Below, one piece after another: positions 1-5,622 of a stretch of DNA of 5,639 nucleotides. The notes beneath the pieces were generated by a model that saw only the letters and a list, made by a program, of their open reading frames with translations, searched no databases and was not told the origin of the DNA. How positions within the stretch are numbered: position 1 is the stretch's first letter; every line of letters begins with the position of its first letter. The translations under genes were made by a program, and so were the position numbers. The stretch comes from Chloroflexota bacterium (GTDB lineage Bacteria; Chloroflexota; UBA11872): the NCBI GenBank assembly GCA_028875175.1, contig JAPPFO010000067.1:1-5639 (forward strand). The letters run 5' to 3'.

Positions 1-81
1 GTGCTGATTCTGGCGCTGTTTGGGTACCTCTTGTTCAGCGCCAGCCGCCAGGCGCGCGACCAGGACCAGCAGGACTGGTGA
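1..81 (+). CDS. C-terminal end of a membrane protein (partial)
   Basis: Frame 1 is open from the first base of the window to a TGA at 79-81, giving 26 residues. About 14 residues are strongly hydrophobic (VLILALFGYLLFSA), followed by a short charged, Gln/Asp-rich tail (RQARDQDQQDW). This looks like the last transmembrane helix and cytoplasmic tail of an integral membrane protein that starts outside the window. The first codon is GTG, but there is no upstream sequence to judge it as a start, so I treat the gene as truncated by the window edge. The stop lies 7 bases from the stop of the convergent fucU-like gene. The family cannot be named from so short a piece; a transporter subunit is one possibility. 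Confidence 0.5.
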   Translation: MLILALFGYLLFSASRQARDQDQQDW

Positions 82-88
82 CCGGGGC

Positions 89-514
89 CTAGAGCACGCC
101 TTTGGTCAGGATGAGGTTGCCGTAGAGGCGCCGTTCGCCCGTGGCCACGATGGCAAAGGCGTGACGGGCCCGCTCGTAGAAGGCGAAGCGCTCCACGCGC
201 TCGAATCCGACCGGCCCGCCGTGGGCAGCCTCGGCAATGCGCCGAAACGCGGCCCAGATCTCCGGCTCGGCGTCGGGATCGCCGACCACGGCCATCACGG
301 CCGCTGGCTCGTCCACGTACTCATCGAGCGGCAGGAGCGACAGGATGGCCTCGGCGGCGCGGGTCGCGCGCACGTCGTCCAGCCGGACCAGGCGCCTGGC
401 GTTAGCTTCCGCCGGGAAGTTGGCATCCACGATGACCAGTTCGTCCCCGTGGCCCATGGCCGCAAGGATGCGAAGCAGATCCGGGCCCAGGAGCGGATCG
501 ATTCCCTTCAACAT
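89..514 (-). CDS. fucU: RbsD/FucU family sugar mutarotase (L-fucose mutarotase-like)
   Basis: The 141-residue product matches the FucU branch of the RbsD/FucU family over its whole length (E. coli FucU is about 140 residues). These cytoplasmic enzymes interconvert the anomers of a sugar such as L-fucose so that downstream isomerases or kinases receive the right form. The start MLKGIDPLL, the segment MGHGDELVIVDANFPA (residues 20-35), RFAFYERA (109-116) and the C-terminal YGNLILTKGV (131-140) are all family hallmarks. His22, Asp30, Arg109 and the Tyr131-Gly-Asn stretch fall where the FucU catalytic and sugar-binding residues are expected. An in-frame ATG 13 codons upstream (553) was rejected because the family homology begins exactly at the ATG at 514. 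No strong Shine-Dalgarno is visible. The gene is divergent from the M14 deacylase and convergent with the membrane protein at 1-81. No fucose or ribose pathway gene is in view, so the sugar is unproven. Confidence 0.9.
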   Translation of the reverse strand: MLKGIDPLLGPDLLRILAAMGHGDELVIVDANFPAEANARRLVRLDDVRATRAAEAILSLLPLDEYVDEPAAVMAVVGDPDAEPEIWAAFRRIAEAAHGGPVGFERVERFAFYERARHAFAIVATGERRLYGNLILTKGVL

Positions 515-544
515 GGCGTGTCTCTGTGCGTGAGCATCGCGGCA

Positions 545-557
545 TGGTGTCACACCA
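545..557. promoter_or_regulatory. Perfect 6-1-6 inverted repeat, candidate operator
   Basis: TGGTGT, a central C, then ACACCA form a perfect palindrome in the divergent gap between the fucU-like gene (start 514) and the deacylase (start 642). The flanking GGC (541-543) and GCC (560-562) could extend the pairing with small bulges. The position, 30 bases upstream of the fucU start codon, suits an operator for a dimeric regulator. The TGGT-N5-ACCA shape loosely resembles GntR/FadR-type half sites. No regulator gene is in the window, so the binding protein is unknown, and chance occurrence is not excluded. Confidence 0.35.
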
Positions 558-630
558 GCGCCGCGACGGCGTGCGTCCTGTCACCGTTCCAGATTGGCGG
601 CCGCGCTACGCTAAGCCGCTCCTGGAGGAT

Positions 631-639
631 AGGAGGTGA
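631..639 (+). promoter_or_regulatory. Near-perfect Shine-Dalgarno deciding the GTG start of the deacylase
   Basis: AGGAGGTGA is complementary to nine consecutive bases of the usual 16S rRNA 3' end. Its AGGAGG core is 5 bases before the GTG at 642. An upstream in-frame GTG at 636 lies inside this motif. A second purine run, GGAGG at 624-628, could serve that GTG with a 7-base spacer. The stronger and better spaced motif favours 642. Confidence 0.6.
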
Positions 640-641
640 CC

Positions 642-1430
642 GTGACGAAGCCAGCCAGCTACGCCGAGATAACGGCGCGTGTCGAAGCCGCAGCCGCCGC
701 AGCGGGTCTTAAGCTCAGGCGCTATCCGATTGACGGACTGGACCTGGACTTGCTCCGGGTTGACATTGCGGCAGCGGAACCCGAGGCGGCGCGGCTGGCA
801 GTGTTTGCCGGGACTCACGGTGATGAGCCGGCGCCGGTGGTCACGGTGCTGGAGTTCCTGGAGCAGCGGCTCTGGACACGGAGCCCGTCGATTGCCTTTA
901 GCGTTTTCCCTTGCCTGAACCCGACCGGCTATGACCTGGGGACGCGCGAAAACAAGGACGGGATTGACCTGAACCGGCAGTTTGCGCGGGACGAGGTGCC
1001 CGAAGTCCGCACCCTGCGCGCCGCCGTGGCGAACGACGCGTTTGACACCTTCGTCGACGCGCACGAGGACCCTGAGGAAGTCGGGTTTTACACCTACGCG
1101 TTCTTCAGCGACAGCTCCTGGCCACGTCTCATTGTGGAGGCCGTGGCGGAGCAGGGGCCGATCGTTTCCACCCCCGAGGCCGACGAGCATCCCGTGGAGG
1201 GTGGCGTGGTGGCGCACGGCGACGAAGAGACGCGGGACGAACGGTTTCGAGAGTACATGGCGGATGGCGAGTGGCCACTGCCGTTCTATTTCTATGATCG
1301 CGGGATTCGCGACTTCATGACCACGGAGACGCCAGGGATGATTGATCTGGCAACCCGCGTCGCCATGCAACACGCGGCGCGAGACCGCCTGGTGGATCTG
1401 CTGACCGCCTCAAGGAGCGCCGACGCATGA
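642..1430 (+). CDS. M14-family zinc deacylase (succinylglutamate desuccinylase/aspartoacylase-like)
   Basis: This 262-residue protein has the zinc carboxypeptidase (M14) fold signatures in order. HGDE at residues 59-62 supplies the first His and Glu zinc ligands. LNPTGYDLGTR (92-102) contains the NP motif and a likely substrate Arg102. DLNRQF (109-114) contains the Asn-Arg pair. DAHED (139-143) gives the third ligand His141. TTETPG (227-232) gives the likely catalytic Glu229. The family removes acyl groups from, or peptide bonds next to, free carboxylates (N-acyl amino acids, for example). It lacks a signal peptide, so it should act in the cytoplasm. It is shorter than AstE or aspartoacylase (about 310-320 residues), closest in feel to uncharacterised 'predicted deacylases', and no arginine succinyltransferase gene is present, so AstE is unlikely. 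The GTG at 642 was chosen for its Shine-Dalgarno; 636 is the alternative. The stop overlaps the next gene's start by 4 bases (ATGA), which indicates one operon. Confidence 0.85.
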   Translation: MTKPASYAEITARVEAAAAAAGLKLRRYPIDGLDLDLLRVDIAAAEPEAARLAVFAGTHGDEPAPVVTVLEFLEQRLWTRSPSIAFSVFPCLNPTGYDLGTRENKDGIDLNRQFARDEVPEVRTLRAAVANDAFDTFVDAHEDPEEVGFYTYAFFSDSSWPRLIVEAVAEQGPIVSTPEADEHPVEGGVVAHGDEETRDERFREYMADGEWPLPFYFYDRGIRDFMTTETPGMIDLATRVAMQHAARDRLVDLLTASRSADA

Positions 1431-2317
1431 CGGACCCCGAGCTTCCTGTGATCGACGCCCACGCCCACGTTGGCGCGCAGCAACTCCAGGATCACATGCC
1501 CGGCTACTGGCCGGAGGGCAAGAACGGCCAGTCCGAGGCCGACATGCTGGCCTGCATGGACGCCACCGGGGTCGACTACGCCGTGCTGCATACCTGCAAC
1601 ATCTGGGGCATGAAGTACGCGGCGCGAATGGTTCGAGAGCATGGTGACCGATTCATAGCGGTGATTAAGGTCGAAGGCGGGCTGGCGCACCTCCCGCCCC
1701 AGTTGGCGACCATTCAGCGTCACGTGGAGGACGAAGGGTTCAAAGGGTTGTACTACGACCCCTGGCCGCCGTCGGACGACGCGTTTGCCAACTTTCATGC
1801 GCCCAGGTTCTGGCCCGTGTGGGAGCTCGTCGATCAGATGAAACTGCCGGTGTGCACCGTGTCGTATGGCACCGATTCGCCGGACCACTTTCAGGCCCTG
1901 ATCAAGCTGCTGGACGCGTGGCCGGACCTGACGATTACCGTCGTGCACGGGCTGTATGTGGGAAGAAAGACGCCGGACGGCCTGATCGACGAGGAAGGCC
2001 GAGTGACTTTCGACCAAGGCATCGTTGACCTGGTAAAGAACTACGACGTCAACCTCGAAATCCTGGCCGGGTATCCGGGGGCCTGGTGGGGTCCGGACAA
2101 CGTGGTGCTGCGCGCGCTCTACGACACGTTTGGGCCGCGCAAGCTGATCTGGGGGTCGGAGTTCACGAAGGCCAACGCGCTGACGGACGAGCCGGCGCGC
2201 TCACCCGGGCATTACGCCAAGCAAGTCAACTACCTGCGGGACCGCTGCCCGTATATTCCTCCTGAGGATCGGGCCTGGATCATGGGCGGAAACACGGCAC
2301 GGATCTACGGCGTGTAG
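1427..2317 (+). CDS. Amidohydrolase-2 family metal-dependent hydrolase
   Basis: The 296-residue product is a TIM-barrel amidohydrolase of the Amidohydro_2 type, a group of cytoplasmic metal-dependent hydrolases and non-oxidative decarboxylases. The N-terminal strand VIDAHAHVG (8-16) carries the paired metal ligands His12 and His14. VVHGLYVG (172-179) ends the strand expected to carry His174. IWGSEFT (241-247) aligns with the usual WGSD segment, but Glu245 stands where Asp is normal. The C-terminal MGGNTARIYGV (286-296) is the family's closing motif. Length is typical (about 280-340). Its ATG overlaps the deacylase stop, with AAGGAG at 1412-1417 nine bases upstream, so the two are probably translationally coupled and act on the same or sequential substrates. 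The substrate cannot be told from sequence; an amide, a lactone or a decarboxylase substrate all fit the family. Confidence 0.88.
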   Translation: MTDPELPVIDAHAHVGAQQLQDHMPGYWPEGKNGQSEADMLACMDATGVDYAVLHTCNIWGMKYAARMVREHGDRFIAVIKVEGGLAHLPPQLATIQRHVEDEGFKGLYYDPWPPSDDAFANFHAPRFWPVWELVDQMKLPVCTVSYGTDSPDHFQALIKLLDAWPDLTITVVHGLYVGRKTPDGLIDEEGRVTFDQGIVDLVKNYDVNLEILAGYPGAWWGPDNVVLRALYDTFGPRKLIWGSEFTKANALTDEPARSPGHYAKQVNYLRDRCPYIPPEDRAWIMGGNTARIYGV

Positions 2318-2445
2318 CCGCCGACCGGGCGACCACGGGCAATGGGCCGCTTGCTTGGATACGGACTCTGTGTAGGAAGACTCACCGAGGGCATCCACCC
2401 CGTGCCGCATAGAATGCGCGCACAGCGTGGCGCAAAGGTGGGCAC
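2318..2445. other. Intergenic gap with no clear signal
   Basis: This 128-base gap separates the amidohydrolase stop from the membrane protein start. A TAGAAT box at 2410-2415 resembles a -10 element (5 of 6 to TATAAT), and TGCGCGCA at 2415-2422 is a short palindrome. There is no recognisable -35 at the right distance. I see no terminator with a T run and no RNA gene. Confidence 0.3.
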
Positions 2446-2865
2446 ATGCAATCGTCAAAGGTCCGACGGCTCATTCGACTACTCGTTGTATGCCTCTGGC
2501 TGCCGCTGGCCATCCTGGTGGTTTCAGTGATTCGCTTTGGCAGCTTGCCAACTGACGCCGGCCTGGGTGGACCGTTGGCGGTTGGCGCCATGGTTGGGTC
2601 GATGGTGCTCTTCACCTGGATCGCGGCGATTCCGCTGACCGCGGCGCTAACGCTGTTGCATCGGCGCGTGCGCATCCTGGCCTACGTGTGCGGTGCGGTT
2701 CTCGGGCCGATCACGGTGTTCGGGGCGTTGATTGGTGGCCTGTTCGGGCCCATAGGCATCGTGGCCTACCCGCTGGTGTTCTCCGCGCCGGCCTGGATCG
2801 CCCTGGGCATAACTGCCCTGATTCAGCGGGGCCGTACGAACGCGAGGCCGGCGGAGAGCGCCTAG
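2446..2865 (+). CDS. Small four-helix integral membrane protein, function unknown
   Basis: I do not recognise this 139-residue protein. It has four hydrophobic stretches, near residues 9-29, 43-70, 77-99 and 101-126, separated by short loops. Basic residues cluster at the N-terminus (KVRRLIR), between helices 2 and 3 (HRRVR) and at the C-terminus (RGRTNAR). By the positive-inside rule this puts both ends in the cytoplasm. Helices 3 and 4 are Gly-rich (GPITVFGALIGGLFGPIGI), as in tightly packed helices. There is no signal peptide cleavage site and no catalytic motif. The ATG has a modest ribosome site, AAAGGTG at 2434-2440, five bases upstream. A 128-base gap separates it from the amidohydrolase gene, so co-transcription is possible but not shown. 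It converges on the amidase gene with 47 bases between the stops. Confidence 0.65.
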   Translation: MQSSKVRRLIRLLVVCLWLPLAILVVSVIRFGSLPTDAGLGGPLAVGAMVGSMVLFTWIAAIPLTAALTLLHRRVRILAYVCGAVLGPITVFGALIGGLFGPIGIVAYPLVFSAPAWIALGITALIQRGRTNARPAESA

Positions 2866-2877
2866 CCTCGACCAATC

Positions 2878-2905
2878 GGTCCCGGCGCATTCACAGTCCG
2901 TGACC
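2878..2905. terminator. Weak hairpin between convergent genes, possible bidirectional terminator
   Basis: GGTCCCGG (2878-2885) pairs with CCGTGACC (2898-2905) at seven of eight positions around a 12-base loop. It lies in the 47-base gap between the stops of the membrane protein gene and the amidase gene. Neither side has a clear T tract, so it is not a textbook intrinsic terminator. Confidence 0.2.
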
Positions 2906-2912
2906 GGCCCAG

Positions 2913-4298
2913 CTAGAACGTAAAGCCAGGTCGCTGCTTGTGGTGGCTGGAGACCTGCTGGAAGGCATGGCCGATTTGGAGGACGGTGGCGTCGTCGTGC
3001 ATGCGGCCGACGATCTGGAGGCCGGCCGGGAGGCCGTCGGCGATGCCCATGGGGACGACGAGCGCCGGATGGTGGGATGCGTTGAACAGCGAGGCGTGGT
3101 AGGTGTCGTTGGCGCGGGCGTCGAAGCGCTTGATGGGTTCGGCCGGGTAGGGATAGGCGGGACTCAGCAGAAAGTCGCGAGACTCCAGGGCGTCTGATAC
3201 CGCGGCCTCGATGGCCGCCCGTGCCTCGAGTCCTCGCAGGTAGTCGAAGGCCGTGGCGTCGGCGCCGACGTTGAGGCGCTCATGGATGGAAGGGTCGATC
3301 GAGCTGAAGTCTCCATCGAACATTCCGTGGATGCTGACGTAGCCCTCGGAACGGGAGACGACCTGGGCAGCTCTTGGATCAAGGGCTGCGGGCAGAGTCC
3401 AGGAGTCGATCTGGACGTCCAGATCCCGAATTGCTTGAACGGCCTCGGCGAACAACTCGCGGATTCGCGGCAGGGCGTCGTCCGCGAAGTCCTGGATGAT
3501 GCCGGCGCGGTAGCCGCCGATTGGATCGTTGAGGGCGGCGGCGAAGGATCCGGCGGGTTGCGTGACTGCGTCCAGATCGTTGGGGTCCGGTCCGGCCATG
3601 GCTTCCAACATGAAGGCGCAGTCGGCGGCGGAGCGGGTCATGGGGCCGATGTGGTCGAAGTTGCGGACCAGCGGGCGGGCGCCGGTGCGGCCGACCAGGC
3701 CATGGGTGGGCTTGAGTCCGGTGATGCCGGTCATGTGCGAGGGGATGCGCACCGAGCCGCCGGTGTCGGTACCGAGCGCACCAAGCGTCATTCCAGTGGC
3801 GACTGCGGCAGCCGAGCCGCCGGACGATCCGCCGGGATGCCGGCTGAGGTCCCACGGGTTGCGGGTGGGTCCGAAGTGCGGGTTGTCGGTGGTAATGCCG
3901 CGGGCGAGTTCGTGGGTGTTGGTCTTGCCGAGGATCACCGCTCCGGCGTTCCGCAGCTGCTGAACCACGTGAGCATTGGCAGCGGGTCGATGGTCGCGGA
4001 ATCTGATGGATCCGTAGGTCGTAACCACGCCGGCGGTGTCGATAACGTCCTTAATGGCGATGGGGATGCCGTCGAGGGGGCCGAGACGATCGCCGGCCTG
4101 AGACCTGGCGTCGGCGGCCCGCGCGTCGGTCTGAGCGGAGTCCGACATGACGCAGGTATAAGCGTTAAGCGTGGGATTCAGCCGCTCGATGCGAGCCAGG
4201 ACGGCGTCCGTCAAGTCCAACGACGACAGTTCGCCGCTGGCGAGCGCCGCGGCGGCCTGACCGATCTCCAGGTAGCCCAACTCGTGCACCTCAGCCAT
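2913..4298 (-). CDS. Amidase-signature family amidase (GatA-like, stand-alone)
   Basis: The 461-residue product is a full-length amidase-signature enzyme that hydrolyses amides to a carboxylate and an amine or ammonia through a Ser-cisSer-Lys triad. DGIPIAIKDVID (76-87) gives Lys83, HPGGSSGGSAAA (154-165) gives the cis-Ser158, and GTDTGGSVRIPS (176-187) gives the nucleophile Ser182. The Lys-Ser and Ser-Ser spacings (75 and 24) match those I recall for mammalian FAAH. GatA of the tRNA-dependent amidotransferase has the same fold, but no gatB or gatC is nearby, so a catabolic amidase is more likely. There is no signal peptide. The frame stays open for 137 more codons upstream, but that stretch runs antisense into the PhyH gene and lacks family sequence. 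The ATG at 4298 begins MAEVHELGYLEI, where homology starts, with GGAGAG (4309-4314) ten bases ahead. The gene is divergent from the PhyH gene across 121 bases. Confidence 0.9.
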   Translation of the reverse strand: MAEVHELGYLEIGQAAAALASGELSSLDLTDAVLARIERLNPTLNAYTCVMSDSAQTDARAADARSQAGDRLGPLDGIPIAIKDVIDTAGVVTTYGSIRFRDHRPAANAHVVQQLRNAGAVILGKTNTHELARGITTDNPHFGPTRNPWDLSRHPGGSSGGSAAAVATGMTLGALGTDTGGSVRIPSHMTGITGLKPTHGLVGRTGARPLVRNFDHIGPMTRSAADCAFMLEAMAGPDPNDLDAVTQPAGSFAAALNDPIGGYRAGIIQDFADDALPRIRELFAEAVQAIRDLDVQIDSWTLPAALDPRAAQVVSRSEGYVSIHGMFDGDFSSIDPSIHERLNVGADATAFDYLRGLEARAAIEAAVSDALESRDFLLSPAYPYPAEPIKRFDARANDTYHASLFNASHHPALVVPMGIADGLPAGLQIVGRMHDDATVLQIGHAFQQVSSHHKQRPGFTF

Positions 4299-4342
4299 AG
4301 CGGTCACGCTCTCCGCATCCAGCGAACCGCCGCCTACGGTAT

Positions 4343-4352
4343 CAGCCGGCTG
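4343..4352. promoter_or_regulatory. 10-base palindrome in the amidase/PhyH divergent gap
   Basis: CAGCCGGCTG is a perfect palindrome centred in the 121-base gap between the amidase start (4298) and the PhyH start (4420), the region that must hold both promoters. An 8-base palindrome, CGGATCCG, lies at 4405-4412 close to the PhyH start. Short GC palindromes are common by chance in such DNA, so an operator role is only a possibility. I could not pick convincing -35/-10 pairs on either strand here. Confidence 0.15.
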
Positions 4353-4419
4353 CCGCTGTTTTCCGAGGAGCGGTCGAGTGCCAGAATGAGTCCGCCGAAA
4401 CCTGCGGATCCGAAGCCCC

Positions 4420-5217
4420 ATGTCTAATCCCCATGCCGACGAACTGCTCGAGCGCGGCGTCACGCTGATTGAAGGCGTGATTCCGCCGGACGAGGTGCCT
4501 GGAATCCGTGACCGGGTTCGGGACGACATCATGGCCAACAACGACATCGACATCCCGGCGCTGGGCAAGACCTCCAATCTCTTGCGGATCAACCAGGACC
4601 TGGCGCCGTACCTTGCCGAGCCCCGACTGACGGCGGTGCTGGACGCCACCCTGGGCCCGGGCTTTCGACTGTCGTTCTTCACGGGATTCGTGACCGGGCC
4701 GGGACGCACGCGTGACGTGTGGCATGCCGACTGGCCCTACAACCAGGAGCACAACACGCGAATCCCGGCGCCGTATCCGGATATTCCGCTGCACTTCACG
4801 ACGTTCTGGATGCTGACGGATTTCAGGGTTGAGAACGGGGCCACGATCATCGTGCCGGGCAGCCACAAGCTGCACGATCACCCGCGTGACGGCGGACCCT
4901 ACGGCGACGCAATGACACCGCGCGGCGACGAGGAACGGTTGCTCGGTTCGGCCGGGTCGGTGGGCATCGTGGACAGCCGCGTCTGGCACGCCGTGTCGCC
5001 GAATTTGACGGATGAAGACCGGGTGGCCGTGGTGATCCGCTATGCCGCGTGGTGGCTCAACCTGAATCCGACACGAACGAGCTCACAGGAGTACGACCCG
5101 GCGTACCACAAGTCGCGGATCGACGACCTGCCGGAAGATGTGTACGTGGACCTGCCGGCCGAAGTGCAGCCGCAAGTTCGGCACCTGCTCCCACCTGGAG
5201 CGGCGGCCCTGGCGTAG
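4420..5217 (+). CDS. Phytanoyl-CoA dioxygenase (PhyH) family Fe(II)/2-oxoglutarate oxygenase
   Basis: This 265-residue protein has the double-stranded beta-helix iron site of PhyH-type oxygenases, which couple 2-oxoglutarate decarboxylation to hydroxylation of a substrate. WHADWPYN (101-108) contains the HxD iron ligands His102 and Asp104. DSRVWHAVSPN (185-195) contains the distal ligand His190. Arg201, eleven residues later, is the likely 2-oxoglutarate carboxylate anchor, the same spacing as in human PhyH as I recall it. ENGATIIVPGSHK (138-150) is a typical family segment. Length is normal (about 250-300). It is cytoplasmic, with no signal peptide. The ATG at 4420 is the only usual start after an in-frame stop at 4387-4389; its ribosome site is poor. 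Bacterial members act on varied small molecules (phosphonates, ectoine, halogenated or natural-product substrates), so phytanoyl-CoA itself is not implied. It is divergent from the amidase and convergent with the VOC gene. Confidence 0.9.
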   Translation: MSNPHADELLERGVTLIEGVIPPDEVPGIRDRVRDDIMANNDIDIPALGKTSNLLRINQDLAPYLAEPRLTAVLDATLGPGFRLSFFTGFVTGPGRTRDVWHADWPYNQEHNTRIPAPYPDIPLHFTTFWMLTDFRVENGATIIVPGSHKLHDHPRDGGPYGDAMTPRGDEERLLGSAGSVGIVDSRVWHAVSPNLTDEDRVAVVIRYAAWWLNLNPTRTSSQEYDPAYHKSRIDDLPEDVYVDLPAEVQPQVRHLLPPGAAALA

Positions 5218-5225
5218 GTCGCGCA

Positions 5226-5240
5226 GCCTCGCCGCGGGGC
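5226..5240. terminator. Short GC hairpin between convergent PhyH and VOC genes
   Basis: GCCTC (5226-5230) and GGGGC (5236-5240) can form a 5-base stem (one G-T pair) around a 5-base loop in the 27-base gap between the two stops. The stem is short and no T run follows on either strand, so a terminator role is uncertain. Confidence 0.12.
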
Positions 5241-5244
5241 CTTG

Positions 5245-5622
5245 CTAGCCGACCGTGCCGTCGTCGCGTCGGTGCAGCATGACAGGGTTGCCGTCGAGGT
5301 CACTGACGACCGCAATCGTGCAGGTGCCGCTCTCGAAGGGCTCCATGGCCACGTTACCGCCCGCCTCCTTGACCCGTTCGGCCATTGCGGCGACGTCCTC
5401 ACATGCAAATGCCGTGGACGGACGCATTCCGGCATCCGACGCGGCTATCGGGGCGTCGTCCTCCACATGCAGCGCGACGGTCATGTTGCCCGCCTGCAGT
5501 TCGCCCCACATGCCGCCCACGCTGAAGGCTGGCGTGAGGCCCAGGACGTCGCGGTAGAAAGCTGTGGCCCTTTCGAGATCGGAAACCGGGAAGTACACGT
5601 AGTCGACGCCGAGAACCTTCAT
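5245..5622 (-). CDS. VOC-fold protein (glyoxalase/bleomycin resistance/dioxygenase superfamily)
   Basis: The 125-residue product is a single VOC domain made of two beta-alpha-beta-beta-beta units. The first opens with VDYVYFPVSDLERATAFY (6-23) and continues VLGLTP. The second begins TAFACEDVAAMAERVKEAGG (70-89) and ends SDLDGNPVMLHRR (107-119). The family includes glyoxalase I, extradiol dioxygenases, epimerases and antibiotic-binding proteins, and usually works as a dimer in the cytoplasm. The residue usually His in the first strand is Tyr8, and the Glu that usually follows the DGN turn is Met115. The standard metal site therefore looks degraded, and a binding or non-metal role is possible. 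The ATG at 5622 has AAGGGGGG six bases upstream, a good ribosome site. The gene converges on the PhyH gene with 27 bases between stops. Its promoter lies outside the window. The exact substrate cannot be assigned. Confidence 0.85.
   Translation of the reverse strand: MKVLGVDYVYFPVSDLERATAFYRDVLGLTPAFSVGGMWGELQAGNMTVALHVEDDAPIAASDAGMRPSTAFACEDVAAMAERVKEAGGNVAMEPFESGTCTIAVVSDLDGNPVMLHRRDDGTVG

Noticed and set aside
20..712. A 230-codon plus-strand frame across the fucU-like gene and into the deacylase
   Set aside because: It overlaps two well-supported genes in another frame and shows no family motif.
606..1373. A 255-codon minus-strand frame opposite the deacylase
   Set aside because: It is rich in Arg, His and Gly with no domain-like pattern, whereas the plus-strand frame carries all M14 motifs.
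1292..2017. A 241-codon minus-strand frame opposite the end of the deacylase and the amidohydrolase
   Set aside because: It spans the junction of two coupled plus-strand genes and shows no recognisable family sequence.
2410..2415. TAGAAT as a -10 box for the small membrane protein
   Set aside because: No acceptable -35 hexamer lies 16-18 bases upstream, so a promoter call is not supported.
4343..4362. Palindrome plus TTTT read as an intrinsic terminator on the plus strand
   Set aside because: It lies in a divergent promoter gap where no plus-strand transcript is expected to end, and the only stem with a loop is about 4 bases.
3282..4427. A 381-codon open frame on the plus strand, antisense to the amidase
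   Set aside because: It is Gly/Val/Ala-rich with no family signature and lies wholly opposite a well-supported amidase gene and its upstream gap. Long antisense frames are expected in GC-rich DNA with strong third-position bias.
4342..4989. A 215-codon minus-strand frame opposite the PhyH gene
   Set aside because: Composition is shadow-like (Arg/His/Val-rich) and the opposite frame has the complete iron-site motifs.
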